Positions 9,276-16,701 of a stretch of 44,209 nt of DNA are shown one piece after another (within the stretch, counting starts at the first letter, position 1; the number at the start of each line of letters is the position of its first letter). Source of the stretch: Burkholderiales bacterium (lineage in GTDB: Bacteria > Pseudomonadota > Gammaproteobacteria > Burkholderiales > Burkholderiaceae_C); contig JAEKKH010000150.1 in assembly GCA_019510465.1 (NCBI GenBank), positions 1-44,209 of the forward strand, in the 5' to 3' direction. The translations under genes and the position numbers were made by a program. Under the pieces are notes generated by a model. The model was not told the DNA's origin. It worked only from the letters and a program-made list of their open reading frames with translations, and searched no databases.

Positions 9276-9329
9276 GGCGGTGCTGGCGGTGCTGGCGATG
9301 CGGGCGATGCGGGCGATGCGGGCGTCGCG
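9276..9329 (+). repeat. 9-bp tandem repeat, six units
   Basis: Six 9-base units (GGCGGTGCT twice, GGCGATGCG three times, GGCGTCGCG once) lie inside the inverted-repeat block. In one frame they would encode Gly-Gly/Asp-Ala triplets, but the surrounding ORF is probably not a gene. Confidence 0.8.
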
Positions 9330-9622
9330 GGTGCGCTGGGCTGCGTTTGCCTGCGGCGCCTTGCCCGGCGCTGCCCGCCGGGCGTTCCTTTCGCGCAGGG
9401 TCTCTGCGCCAGGCCAGTCGGCGCATGCGCTTTTGGAAGAGTCGCGTGCCTCGGCCCATCGAGGGCCTCGGCAGCCCCGGCGCCGCCTGAACGCTTCGAA
9501 AGACGTGCTGGCGCGCTGACTGTCTGTGCCACCGCACATCATCGCAGAGCGGGTCGTTAGTAGAACCGCGGCGCGTGCCATGAGAGCCGCTGGACGAGCG
9601 AACGACGCAAGCTCGCGTTCTC

Positions 9623-9640
9623 CGGAAATCGGCGATGAAC
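9623..9640 (-). repeat. Right 18-bp inverted repeat
   Basis: CGGAAATCGGCGATGAAC is the exact inverse of 9225-9242. Confidence 0.85.
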
Positions 9641-9793
9641 CCTCAATGAGCCCGGAGGCCGCACGAGGCCGGGCCTTCGCCCGCCTTGCTGCCGCTCGCC
9701 CGCGACCGCGCCGCCTGCGAGGTGGTCCTGCAACTCGCGCAGGATGATCGTTCGACCAGCCGGCGCCGGAATGCGTCGGTCGATGCGCGGCGC
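9641..9793. other. Non-coding stretch between the inverted-repeat block and the diguanylate cyclase
   Basis: About 150 bases with short GC-rich hairpin potential (AGGCCGCACGAGGCCGGGCCTT). No gene is supported and no U-rich terminator was seen. Confidence 0.35.
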
Positions 9794-11125
9794 TCAGGTC
9801 GGCTCCGGCATCACCGAAGGCGGCGGCAGCGACGGCAGTCCGGAGCCGCTCGCCAGTTCCACCCGATCGCGCCCCTGGCCCTTGGCCACGTACATCGCCT
9901 CGTCGGCGCGGCGGATGCCCTCGATGAGGTCCTCGCCGGCGCTCGCCTGGGCCACGCCGAAGCTGCCCGTCACCTGCAGGCCCATCGGCCAGTCGCGCTG
10001 GTGCAGCGCGCGCCGCAGGCGCTCCGCGATGGCGCGCGCGTCGCTCACCCGGGTGCCCGGAAAGATCAGCAGGAATTCCTCGCCGCCCCAGCGCGCGCAC
10101 AGGTCGTCGCGCTGCACGGCGCCACAGATCACGTCCGCGATCTGCGTGATCACCTGGTCGCCCACCGCGTGGCCGTGGGTGTCGTTGATGCGCTTGAAGT
10201 GGTCGATGTCGACGAACACGATGGCCACGGGAAAGAAGCGCTCGTCGCCGCGCTCGGCCGCGCGCGCCAGCTCGTCGCGCAGGCCGTGGCGGTTGAGCAC
10301 GCCGGTGAGCGCGTCGCGCTTGGCCACGTTCGTCAGGTGCCGCGCGTCCTCGCGCAGCTGCTTGTTCAGGCTCTCGAGCGCGGCCTTGCCGTGGCGCGTG
10401 AGGGCCAGGTCACGCCGCAGCCGCAGCGCGTGCGCCAGCGACCAGGCCAGGGCCAGCACACCCCAGAACGCGATCACGCCCAGGCGGAAGGTGGCGGGCT
10501 GGACGATCTTGCCGACGAATTCGATCCGGCGCAGGCGCAGGACATGGTGTCCCGGCTGGACGTTGCCGCCTGTGGACAGCTGCACGGCGACGACGTTGTC
10601 CATCTCGGGGCCGGCGTGCTCGGCGTCCACCGGATGCTCGTTGGCCCACCATGACGAGACCGCGAACTGCGCGAGGCGCGCCGTCAGGACCGGACGCGCC
10701 TGCGGGTCGTAGATGAATTCCTGCACCTTGTCCGATCCGTCCTGTCCCACCCTGGAATACAACGGGTTGAAGTTCAGCAGGAACAGGCGCAGCTGCTTGG
10801 TCTTCTCGGGCCCGTCGTACGACGCCTCGACGGTCATCGAGGCGTAGGCCGACAGGTCGACGCCCTTGGGCGGCTTCGCCAGCTCGAAGACAAGGGTGCA
10901 GTACGGCCAGGCGTAGCCGGCGCGGATGTCGCAGTCCATCACGAGCTCGTCGCCGACGCGGCGTACCGACGAGCTGGACTTGCCGCCCGACGAACCGTCG
11001 TCGACGGTCTGCAGGCTGCGCCAGCGGGTGTCCAGGCCCAGGTGGCGCTCCATGCCGAACTCGTTCCAGAGCAGGGCCGCGGCGGTGAGGACGAGAAGGA
11101 CGAGGAACCAGGAAATGCGCTTCAT
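9794..11125 (-). CDS. Membrane diguanylate cyclase with periplasmic sensor region (GGDEF)
   Basis: The protein has 443 residues. One N-terminal membrane helix (5-20), about 190 periplasmic residues rich in beta-type sequence, a second helix (214-233), a short coiled linker and a C-terminal GGDEF domain (about 265-430) are visible. The active loop is RWGGEEF (GGEEF at 347-351), and VFVDIDHFKRINDTHGH carries the metal-binding Asp and substrate contacts. Synthesis of c-di-GMP from two GTP is expected. The inhibitory I-site, RxxD five residues before GGEEF, reads QRDD, so the arginine is absent and product inhibition may be weak. The signal is unknown; a jelly-roll-like ligand domain is possible. 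Confidence 0.9.
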   Translation of the reverse strand: MKRISWFLVLLVLTAAALLWNEFGMERHLGLDTRWRSLQTVDDGSSGGKSSSSVRRVGDELVMDCDIRAGYAWPYCTLVFELAKPPKGVDLSAYASMTVEASYDGPEKTKQLRLFLLNFNPLYSRVGQDGSDKVQEFIYDPQARPVLTARLAQFAVSSWWANEHPVDAEHAGPEMDNVVAVQLSTGGNVQPGHHVLRLRRIEFVGKIVQPATFRLGVIAFWGVLALAWSLAHALRLRRDLALTRHGKAALESLNKQLREDARHLTNVAKRDALTGVLNRHGLRDELARAAERGDERFFPVAIVFVDIDHFKRINDTHGHAVGDQVITQIADVICGAVQRDDLCARWGGEEFLLIFPGTRVSDARAIAERLRRALHQRDWPMGLQVTGSFGVAQASAGEDLIEGIRRADEAMYVAKGQGRDRVELASGSGLPSLPPPSVMPEPT

Positions 11126-11471
11126 CGGGAAGGATCGGTCGCGAGGAACGACGCCTCCGCTGTATCGGCCGTGCGGTCATCGGCTGAAGTCCTGACTACA
11201 CGCCCCGTCGCGGCGGCATGAAATCCAGCACGCGGATGCGCCTGGCGCCGGCTCGCGCTACACTGGCGGCCGGTCGGCAGTTCACCCAGGCGTTGCCGCG
11301 CTGGCATCCAGCGTCGCTAAACCTGCCGCACGGCGGTCCTTCGGATCTCTCGCCGCGCCACCCAGTTCGGGCCTGACTCACCGCGCGTGAGCTCGATTCC
11401 GGCAAGGGCAACCCCCGGCGCCGCATTCCCCTGCGGCTTCATCGAGCGCACGCATGACGTGAGGCTTTGCC
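11126..11471. other. 346-bp intergenic region between divergent genes
   Basis: This stretch separates the divergent diguanylate cyclase and DUF2087 genes. It holds GCTACACTGG at 11258-11267, a plausible plus-strand -10 (TACACT), but no good -35. The minus-strand ORFs at 11122-11307 and 11196-11426 have no recognisable features and I reject them. Confidence 0.35.
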
Positions 11472-12155
11472 ATGACTCGAACCGCCCTGCCGTACTCGGC
11501 CCCGGACCTTTCCGCCCTCGCTCGCCTGCTCGAGCGCGCCCTGCTCGACCACCAGGTCACGCACGGCCGCCTGCCCGGCCATGTGGAGATGATGAACCTG
11601 CTCGCCCGCGGCGCGGGCCATCGCAACCTGCAGGCCTTGCAGGCCGCCGTCGTGCCGGCGCCCGCCGTCCCCGCCGTCGACACCGCGCCTTCTCCCACCG
11701 ATGCCTGGTTCGACGCACCGGCCATCGACGAGCCCGCGGCGCAGCCGGCGCCGGCCGCGCCGGTGCTGAGCGCGCATGCGAAGAAGGCGCTCGAGCAGTT
11801 CGACGCCGCCGGCCGGCTCGAGCACTGGCCGCCCAAGTTCTCGGTCCAGCGCCTCGTGATGTGGGTGCTGTGGACGCGTTTCGACGCGCGCCGCCTCTAC
11901 ACCGAGGCCGAGGTCAACAGGATCCTCAAGGGCTGGCACACGTACGGCGACCATGCGACGCTGCGCCGCGAGCTCATCAACCATCGCCTGATGACGCGCA
12001 AGAGCGACTGCAGCGAGTACCGCAAGCTCGCGCTGGAGCCCGACGACGAGGTGCGCGCGCTGCTGCAGGTGCTGCGCTCGTTCGCGCGCACGCGCACGCG
12101 CCGGCGCACGGCGCGTCCGCCCCGCGCGTTGCCGCGGGTCATGCAATCCGCCTGA
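11472..12155 (+). CDS. DUF2087 domain-containing protein
   Basis: The 227-residue protein has a helical N-terminus (residues 1-60), an Ala/Pro-rich linker (about 60-100) and a C-terminal DUF2087 module (about 120-190) with FDARRLYTEAEVNRILKGWH, YGDHATLRRELINHRLM and a SEYRKL ending. DUF2087 is usually found at the end of HTH regulators or alone and is thought to be a winged-helix-like or RNA/DNA-associated fold; its role is not established. The protein ends in an Arg-rich basic tail (RTRTRRRTARPPR), which suggests nucleic-acid binding, an inference. A MATE exporter follows 90 bases later on the same strand. Confidence 0.75.
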   Translation: MTRTALPYSAPDLSALARLLERALLDHQVTHGRLPGHVEMMNLLARGAGHRNLQALQAAVVPAPAVPAVDTAPSPTDAWFDAPAIDEPAAQPAPAAPVLSAHAKKALEQFDAAGRLEHWPPKFSVQRLVMWVLWTRFDARRLYTEAEVNRILKGWHTYGDHATLRRELINHRLMTRKSDCSEYRKLALEPDDEVRALLQVLRSFARTRTRRRTARPPRALPRVMQSA

Positions 12156-12245
12156 AGACGGGGAGGCCATCCTTCGGCCGCCTTCGACCTGGCGTCGCGG
12201 CGTTGCCCGGCGCCATGCCCTTCCATGCCAACCAGAAAGATCCAA

Positions 12246-13616
12246 ATGCGTGACCTGACCCAAGGTTCCGTCCGGGGCCACCTGATCGCGATGGCGATTC
12301 CCATCACCGTGAGCATGCTGGTGCAGACGCTGTACCTCATGGTCGACCTCTACTTCGTCTCGGGCATCGGCAAGGAGGCCGTCGCCGGCGTCGCCGCGGC
12401 GGGCAACATCACCCTGCTCGTGATGGCGCTGACGCAGATGCTGGGCGTGGCCACCGTGTCGCTGGTTGCCCAGGCGCTCGGCGCGAAGGACCGGCCGCGT
12501 GCCAGCAACGTCTTCCGGCAGTCGATGCTGCTGGGCGCGGCCTGCGTCGTCGCGACGATCGCGCTGGGCGTCGTGTTCGCGCCGGCGTACATGCGCACCG
12601 TCGCTGCAGACGCGGCGATCACGCAGGCCGGTGTCATGTTCATCCGGTGCTCGCTGCCGGGCCTCGCCCTGCAGTTCGTGCTGGCGGTGGCGGGCTCGGT
12701 GCTGCGCGGCGCCGGCATCACGAGGCCGGGCATGATGGTGCAGCTGGCCACCGTGGGCCTGAACATCGTGCTGGCGCCCATCTTCATCGCCGGCTGGGGC
12801 ACCGGGCATCCTCTGGGCGTGGCCGGCGCCGGCCTGGCCACGAGCGCATCGGTGGCCGTGGGCGTGCTGATGCTCGCGCGCTACCTGCGCCAGCTCGGCG
12901 ACGTCGTCGCGCTCGGTGGCGGCCTGCCGCGGCCCGATCGCGCGATCCTGCGCCGCATGCTGGCCATCGGCCTGCCCGCCGGCGGCGAGTTCATCATCAT
13001 GGTCCTGCTGAACTCGGCCAGCTACTGGCTGATCCGCGGTTTCGGCGCCGAGGCGCAGGCCGGCTTCGGCATTGCCGCGCGCGTGATGCAGGCGCTGTTG
13101 ATGCCGGCGATGGCCGTCTCGTTCGCGATCCCGGCCATCGCGGGACAGAACTTCGGCGGACGCCGCCCCGAGCGGGTGGCGGACACCCTCAAGCAGGGTC
13201 TCGCCATCGAGCTGCTGCTCATGGCCCTGGTCGTCGTGCTGTGCCAGACGGGGGCGGCGGTGCCGGTGGCCTGGTTCACGAGCGATCCGCACGCAGCCGC
13301 CGTGGCCGTCACCCTCCTGCAGGTGGTGTCGTGGAACTTCTTTGGCATCGGCATCGTGTTCGCCTGCTCGGGCCTGTTCCAGGCGATGGGCAACACGCTG
13401 CCCGCGCTGGCGAGCTCGGCGACGCGCCTGCTCACCTTCGTGCTGCCCGCGCTTTGGGCGAGCCGGCGCCCCGGCTTCCAGCTGATCGACGTCTGGCACC
13501 TGTCGGTGGCCAGCGTGTTCCTGCAGGCGATCGTCAGCCTGGCGCTGGTGCGGCGGCAGATGGGACTGCGCCTGGCGCCGCTTCGAATGCCCACGTCCGC
13601 GGCGAGCGAGGCCTGA
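12246..13616 (+). CDS. MATE family multidrug/metabolite exporter
   Basis: From ATG 12246 the protein has 456 residues and twelve predicted membrane helices in two homologous halves, the MATE layout. Family signatures seen are PITVSMLVQTLYLMVDLYFVS in helix 1, VSLVAQALGA, and in the second half GLPAGGEFIIMVLLNSASYWLI and PAIAGQNFGGRRPERV. MATE transporters expel cationic drugs or metabolites using Na+ or H+ gradients. The track start at 12225 adds seven residues and has no ribosome site. ATG 12246 has a weak AGAAAGA before it, so I prefer it. The substrate is unknown. It is followed directly by the remains of an acetyltransferase gene. Confidence 0.88.
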   Translation: MRDLTQGSVRGHLIAMAIPITVSMLVQTLYLMVDLYFVSGIGKEAVAGVAAAGNITLLVMALTQMLGVATVSLVAQALGAKDRPRASNVFRQSMLLGAACVVATIALGVVFAPAYMRTVAADAAITQAGVMFIRCSLPGLALQFVLAVAGSVLRGAGITRPGMMVQLATVGLNIVLAPIFIAGWGTGHPLGVAGAGLATSASVAVGVLMLARYLRQLGDVVALGGGLPRPDRAILRRMLAIGLPAGGEFIIMVLLNSASYWLIRGFGAEAQAGFGIAARVMQALLMPAMAVSFAIPAIAGQNFGGRRPERVADTLKQGLAIELLLMALVVVLCQTGAAVPVAWFTSDPHAAAVAVTLLQVVSWNFFGIGIVFACSGLFQAMGNTLPALASSATRLLTFVLPALWASRRPGFQLIDVWHLSVASVFLQAIVSLALVRRQMGLRLAPLRMPTSAASEA

Positions 13617-13620
13617 CGCG

Positions 13621-14010
13621 ATGTCGCCCCGCCCGCCCGTCTGCCTGCCGCCGACCGCCATCGCCGGCCCCGCCACGCGTGAGATCGCGGCGGCGGACGC
13701 GCCGCTGCTGCAGCGCTTCTTCGACAAGAACGCCGCCCATTTCCTGGCCGCGCAGGACGAGCCGGCCGGGCCCGCGGAGGCGCGCGACGAGATCGCCAGC
13801 CTGCCGCCCGCCGGCTGGCCGTCCACGAGGAAGTGGCTGGTCGGCGACGGCGAGGCCGGCGGCCGCCGCGCCGCGATCCGCTGCGCACGCGCGGCGGCGT
13901 CGTCATGGGATCACGGGCGAACGTGATCTGCACGATGGTCAAGCCGCTGGCGGGCGAGGGCCTGGCGCGCTGTCTCGGGCTCGTCGAGCGCGACCGCCCC
14001 GACGCCGCGC
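13621..14010 (+). pseudogene. Remnant of a GNAT acetyltransferase gene with internal deletion and frameshift
   Basis: ATG 13621 opens a frame whose residues 20-75 (REIAAADAPLLQRFFDKNAA, GWPSTRKWLVGDG) look like the N-terminus of a GNAT family N-acetyltransferase. After about 13850 this similarity ends. From about 13880 the frame two bases later reads RTRGGVVMGSRANVICTMVKPLAG and LVERDRPDAA, the usual C-terminus of the same family. The acetyl-CoA-binding middle of roughly 80 residues is missing. The gene cannot make an active enzyme. It lies four bases after the MATE stop and was probably its operon partner. Recognition of the two ends is from family memory, not from a search. Confidence 0.65.
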
Positions 14011-14161
14011 GAACGCGCCAGCTCCCGCGGGCCGGCGCATCGCGACGGGCTGCGGGAGCGCGTTGCCGGGGCCCGCTGCTCCACGCGGCCACACCCCATC
14101 GTCCCACCGGCGCTGCGGACCGGAGCACGGCTGTTCCACGGCGGATCAAGCGCGCGGCCGC

Positions 14162-14175
14162 TTGACCCGCGTCAA
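14162..14175 (+). promoter_or_regulatory. CRP/FNR-type dyad (TTGAC-N4-GTCAA)
   Basis: TTGACCCGCGTCAA is a perfect dyad matching the FNR/Anr/FixK-family recognition pattern (TTGAN6TCAA). Its centre is 41.5 bases before a start point at about 14210, and TAGGCT at 14197-14202 is then at -13 to -8, a class II activator arrangement. The cytochrome c gene begins at 14233. Confidence 0.6.
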
Positions 14176-14196
14176 CGAAATCGACGCAGCCACCCC

Positions 14197-14202
14197 TAGG
14201 CT
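14197..14202 (+). promoter_or_regulatory. Candidate -10 of the cytochrome c promoter
   Basis: TAGGCT sits 21 bases downstream of the FNR-type dyad, the spacing of an FNR class II promoter. The hexamer alone is a poor consensus match. Confidence 0.4.
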
Positions 14203-14232
14203 GGGGACATTCCCATCACGTCGAAAGAAGCC

Positions 14233-14619
14233 ATGCACGCGCTCATCCGCCCCCTGGGCCTCGCCTTGCTCGCCGCCCTTGCCGCGCCTTCGTTCGCCCA
14301 GCAAGGCGACGATGCCATGCTCAAGCTCGCGACCACGAGCGGCTGCTTCGCCTGCCATCATGTCGAGCCCGGCGCGAAGGGCCCGGATGGCATGGCGCCG
14401 ATCGGGCCGGCGTGGCGCGACGTCGCACGCAAGTACCAGGGCGTGCCCGGCGCGGCGCAGTCGCTGACCCGCACGGTGATGGGCGGCTCGAACCCGTATG
14501 CGAGCCACTGGAAGGGCCAGGTCAGCGGGCTGGCCATGCCGCCCAACGCCGTGGCGATCCGCGAGGCCGACGCGGCCGCGCTCGTGCTGTGGATCCTGCA
14601 GCTGGCGCCCGCCAGGTAG
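14233..14619 (+). CDS. Periplasmic c-type cytochrome (class I)
   Basis: The 128-residue protein starts with a Sec signal peptide (MHALIRPLGLALLAALAAPSFA). One haem c attachment site, CFACH, follows at about residues 38-42, and a methionine ligand in LAMPPNAV near 103. The size and spacing match small mono-haem cytochromes of the c-551/c-552 group, which carry electrons in the periplasm to terminal oxidases or denitrification enzymes. GAAAGAAG precedes the ATG. The FNR-type site upstream predicts induction at low oxygen. No oxidase or nitrite reductase gene is adjacent, so its partner lies elsewhere. Confidence 0.88.
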   Translation: MHALIRPLGLALLAALAAPSFAQQGDDAMLKLATTSGCFACHHVEPGAKGPDGMAPIGPAWRDVARKYQGVPGAAQSLTRTVMGGSNPYASHWKGQVSGLAMPPNAVAIREADAAALVLWILQLAPAR

Positions 14620-14637
14620 GCGCGCGCCCGCAGCTTC

Positions 14638-15207
14638 TCAGACGTCGAGCAAGGTCGCCCGGTAGTGCACCAGCTCGTCGATCGACTCCTGGATGTCGGC
14701 CAGCGCGGTGTGCTTGCCAGCCTTCTTCAGGCCCTCGAGCGCCGACGGCTTCCAGCGCTTGGCAAGTTCCTTGAGCGTGCTCACGTCGAGGTTGCGGTAG
14801 TGGAAGAAGGCCTCCAGCGCGGGCATCGTGCGTGCCATGAAGCGGCGGTCCTGGCAGATGGAGTTGCCGCACATCGGGCTCTTGCCCTTGGGCACGTACT
14901 GGCTCATCCATTCGATCAGCGCGGCCTCGGCGTGGGCCTCGGTGACGGTGGATGCCTTCACGCGCTCGATCAGGCCGCTGCGGCCATGGGTGTTCTTGTT
15001 CCAGTCGTCCATCGCGTCGAGCACGGCGTCGGTCTGGTGGATGGCGAACACCGGGCCCTCGACACGGATCGACAGCTGCGGGTCGGTGATGACGATCGCC
15101 ACCTCGATGATGCGGTCCGTGTCGGGGAACAGGCCCGTCATCTCCATGTCGACCCAGATCAGGTTGTTCTCGGATTTCTGCAGCGTCGGGGTCGGGGTGT
15201 CGGTCAT
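14638..15207 (-). CDS. orn: Oligoribonuclease
   Basis: The protein has 189 residues, as usual for Orn. It is a DEDDh 3'-5' exoribonuclease that degrades RNA di- to pentanucleotides, including pGpG from c-di-GMP breakdown. Exo I is WVDMEMTGL (Asp20, Glu22), followed by [12 protein letters not shown]; exo II is around [11 protein letters not shown]; exo III is [15 protein letters not shown]. The track entry starts at 16137, but homology begins at [15 protein letters not shown], so I place the start at 15207. It is convergent with the cytochrome gene, only 18 bases apart. It may share a pathway with the two diguanylate cyclases in this window, but they are not linked in an operon. Confidence 0.94.
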   Translation of the reverse strand: MTDTPTPTLQKSENNLIWVDMEMTGLFPDTDRIIEVAIVITDPQLSIRVEGPVFAIHQTDAVLDAMDDWNKNTHGRSGLIERVKASTVTEAHAEAALIEWMSQYVPKGKSPMCGNSICQDRRFMARTMPALEAFFHYRNLDVSTLKELAKRWKPSALEGLKKAGKHTALADIQESIDELVHYRATLLDV

Positions 15208-15287
15208 CGGGGCTCCGGGGGGCGGTCGGGTTCGGGACGGCGCGCCGGCGCGGCGCGCGTTGCCGCCATTCTCGCCGACGCGCCTGC

Positions 15288-15315
15288 GGTCCGTCGCGCG
15301 CCAGGTCGTTTCGTC
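15288..15315 (+). promoter_or_regulatory. Shared upstream element, copy 1
   Basis: GGTCCGTCGCGCGC, three variable bases, then GTCGTTTCGTC. It matches copy 2 at 15661 in 25 of 28 positions and lies 104 bases before the next ATG (copy 2: 98 bases). It is probably an operator or alternative-sigma promoter element. Confidence 0.55.
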
Positions 15316-15419
15316 CCGGCCGCAGGCGCGCCTGTCGCGCAGCGCTGGAGCCGGGGGCGGGCGCTGCCTATCGTGAGGCCATCGCTCATCGACAGAGCAC
15401 CCCGACCGGAGCCCCCGCC

Positions 15420-15656
15420 ATGACCCCCACCGCCAGCCCCCGCCACCCCTGGAAGGCCCTCGCCGTCGTGCTGCTGGTCTTCGCTGTCGTGCACGGCGCC
15501 CGCGCGCACGTCCCCTTCGGCGAGCACGAGGCCTCGCACATCCGCATCGTCCACGCCGACCACGACTGCGCGGGCATGCACATCGACATCGACGGGGACG
15601 ACGATGCCGACGACGACGCGCTCGTCGACGTGTTCGACGACGGCCACTGGTCCTGA
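15420..15656 (+). CDS. Small secreted acidic His/Asp-rich protein
   Basis: The 78-residue protein has a hydrophobic N-terminus ([20 protein letters not shown]) that looks like a signal peptide, cleaved near ARA-HV. The mature part of about 48 residues is rich in His and Asp ([32 protein letters not shown]) with one Cys. It resembles no family I know. The acidic and histidine content would suit metal or cation binding in the periplasm, an inference. The ORF is supported by the signal peptide, its position and the upstream element shared with the next gene. GACCGGAG precedes the ATG. Confidence 0.6.
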   Translation: MTPTASPRHPWKALAVVLLVFAVVHGARAHVPFGEHEASHIRIVHADHDCAGMHIDIDGDDDADDDALVDVFDDGHWS

Positions 15657-15660
15657 CTCC

Positions 15661-15688
15661 GGTCCGTCGCGCGCAGCGTCGTTTCGTC
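15661..15688 (+). promoter_or_regulatory. Shared upstream element, copy 2
   Basis: Same pattern as 15288-15315, with only the three central bases different. It begins four bases after the upstream gene's stop codon and ends 98 bases before ATG 15787. Confidence 0.55.
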
Positions 15689-15786
15689 GCATCGATCCGA
15701 GGGCCCATCGTGCGCCCGTTGGCCGGACCGGCCGTGCTGGATACGGTGTCGACCGTTGCCTTCAATCCCAGCCCCGAGGAGTTCCC

Positions 15787-16221
15787 ATGAGCGCGTTCAC
15801 CCGCACCCTCCCGATCGCCCTGGCCGCCGCCGGTCTGCTGCTGGCCACGCAGGGCGCGCAGGCCGCCTCCACCGATGCGGATCTCGCCCGCGTGCACGTC
15901 GTCGGCCAGCTGCCGCTGCGCGACGCCTGCCCGGGCGTGGACACGCGCGACCTGGCCGACGACCTCGCCCCCGCCTGGGACGACGCCGTCAAGCCGTCCG
16001 TCGTCGAGGTGAACTTCAAGCTGCAGCGCCACCACGTGTATGACGTGCAGCCGGCCACCGAATTGCCGCGCGTGCGCCACCAGATCCGCCGCGCCGTGCA
16101 CGGCCTGGCGTGCGACGGCGGCGACGACCAGCCGCACGCAGTGCGCTTGGTCGTGCGCTTCGTCGGCGACGACCGCCGGCTGGCGACGATCGAGCTGGCC
16201 GGCGCCGGCACGATCCGCTGA
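15787..16221 (+). CDS. Secreted hypothetical protein
   Basis: The protein has 144 residues from ATG 15787, which is preceded by a good ribosome site (GAGGAG). A clear signal peptide ([22 protein letters not shown]) ends near residue 27. The mature domain (about 115 residues, e.g. [36 protein letters not shown]) has two cysteines that could form a disulfide. The motif VEVNFKL with a later [10 protein letters not shown] suggests an alpha/beta sandwich, perhaps loosely like TonB C-terminal folds, but I cannot assign it. It shares an upstream element with the preceding small secreted protein, so both are probably controlled together. Confidence 0.7.
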   Translation: MSAFTRTLPIALAAAGLLLATQGAQAASTDADLARVHVVGQLPLRDACPGVDTRDLADDLAPAWDDAVKPSVVEVNFKLQRHHVYDVQPATELPRVRHQIRRAVHGLACDGGDDQPHAVRLVVRFVGDDRRLATIELAGAGTIR

Positions 16222-16319
16222 CCCCGCCGGGCCGCCGCCCGCGCGTCACGCGCGCGCGGCCGCTCGAAGCCGCCGCGCGACCGCTGGCCGCGCCCGCCAG
16301 CGCGGGCACGGCGAGACGT

Positions 16320-16679
16320 CTACCAGCCCACGCCGTAGTAGTCGTACACGGTGCGGCCGTACTCGTCGTCGTACTGCGGACGACGGTTCTCCTCGTAGCG
16401 CGGCGCGCCTTCCAGCGTCTCCTTGGTGATCGGCACCACGTAGCCGCCGCGGCTGGTGTTGTACTCGAGCAGGCTCCACGGCACCGGGTAGCGGTTCGTG
16501 CCCAGGCCCAGGAAGCCGCCGAACTCGAGGGCGGCGTAGCGCACCTGGCCGGAGCGCTTGTCGATCACGAGGTAGTCGATCGAGCCCAGCTTGTCGCCGT
16601 TGTCGTTGTAGACCGAGGTGCCTTCGACGCGGTCGGAGGTGATGACGTCGTGGCTGAGGGTGTCGTTGAGCGTGTCCAT
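16320..16679 (-). CDS. PRC-barrel domain protein
   Basis: The 119-residue protein has a PRC-barrel module: ITSDRVEGTSVYNDNGDKLG, SIDYLVIDKRSGQVRYAALE and FGGFLGLGTNRYPVPWSLL, followed by a Tyr/Asp-rich tail (RTVYDYYGVGW). PRC barrels occur in photosynthetic reaction centre H subunits, RimM and many small stress-related proteins of proteobacteria, where they probably bind other proteins; the function of the stand-alone type is not known. ATG 16679 is preceded by AAAGGAG, which decides against the longer track start. It follows the large Cys-tailed membrane protein on the same strand, with a hairpin between them. Confidence 0.85.
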   Translation of the reverse strand: MDTLNDTLSHDVITSDRVEGTSVYNDNGDKLGSIDYLVIDKRSGQVRYAALEFGGFLGLGTNRYPVPWSLLEYNTSRGGYVVPITKETLEGAPRYEENRRPQYDDEYGRTVYDYYGVGW

Positions 16680-16701
16680 CGTGGACTCCTTTGCACAGGG
16701 A

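Larger units (their letters stand above)
9225..9640. mobile_element. 416-bp block with perfect 18-bp terminal inverted repeats (MITE-like candidate)
   Basis: GTTCATCGCCGATTTCCG at 9225-9242 is repeated exactly as its reverse complement at 9623-9640. The left copy begins two bases after the FKBP stop codon. Between the copies are a 9-bp tandem repeat and several overlapping ORFs on both strands, none of which is a recognisable transposase. No target-site duplication is obvious. The composition differs mildly from the neighbours. A non-autonomous element is my best guess; a dispersed repeat of another kind is possible. Confidence 0.45.

Noticed and set aside
9258-9560. 100-residue plus-strand ORF inside the inverted-repeat element
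   Set aside because: The first part is the tandem repeat and the rest has no ribosome site or recognisable fold; overlapping ORFs exist on both strands.
9168-10100. 310-residue minus-strand ORF spanning the element and the diguanylate cyclase end
   Set aside because: It overlaps the GGDEF coding region in another frame, so it is a shadow plus the repeat element.
11439-13826. 795-residue minus-strand ORF opposite the DUF2087 and MATE genes
   Set aside because: It is a shadow with extreme His/Arg/Gln composition and no domain.
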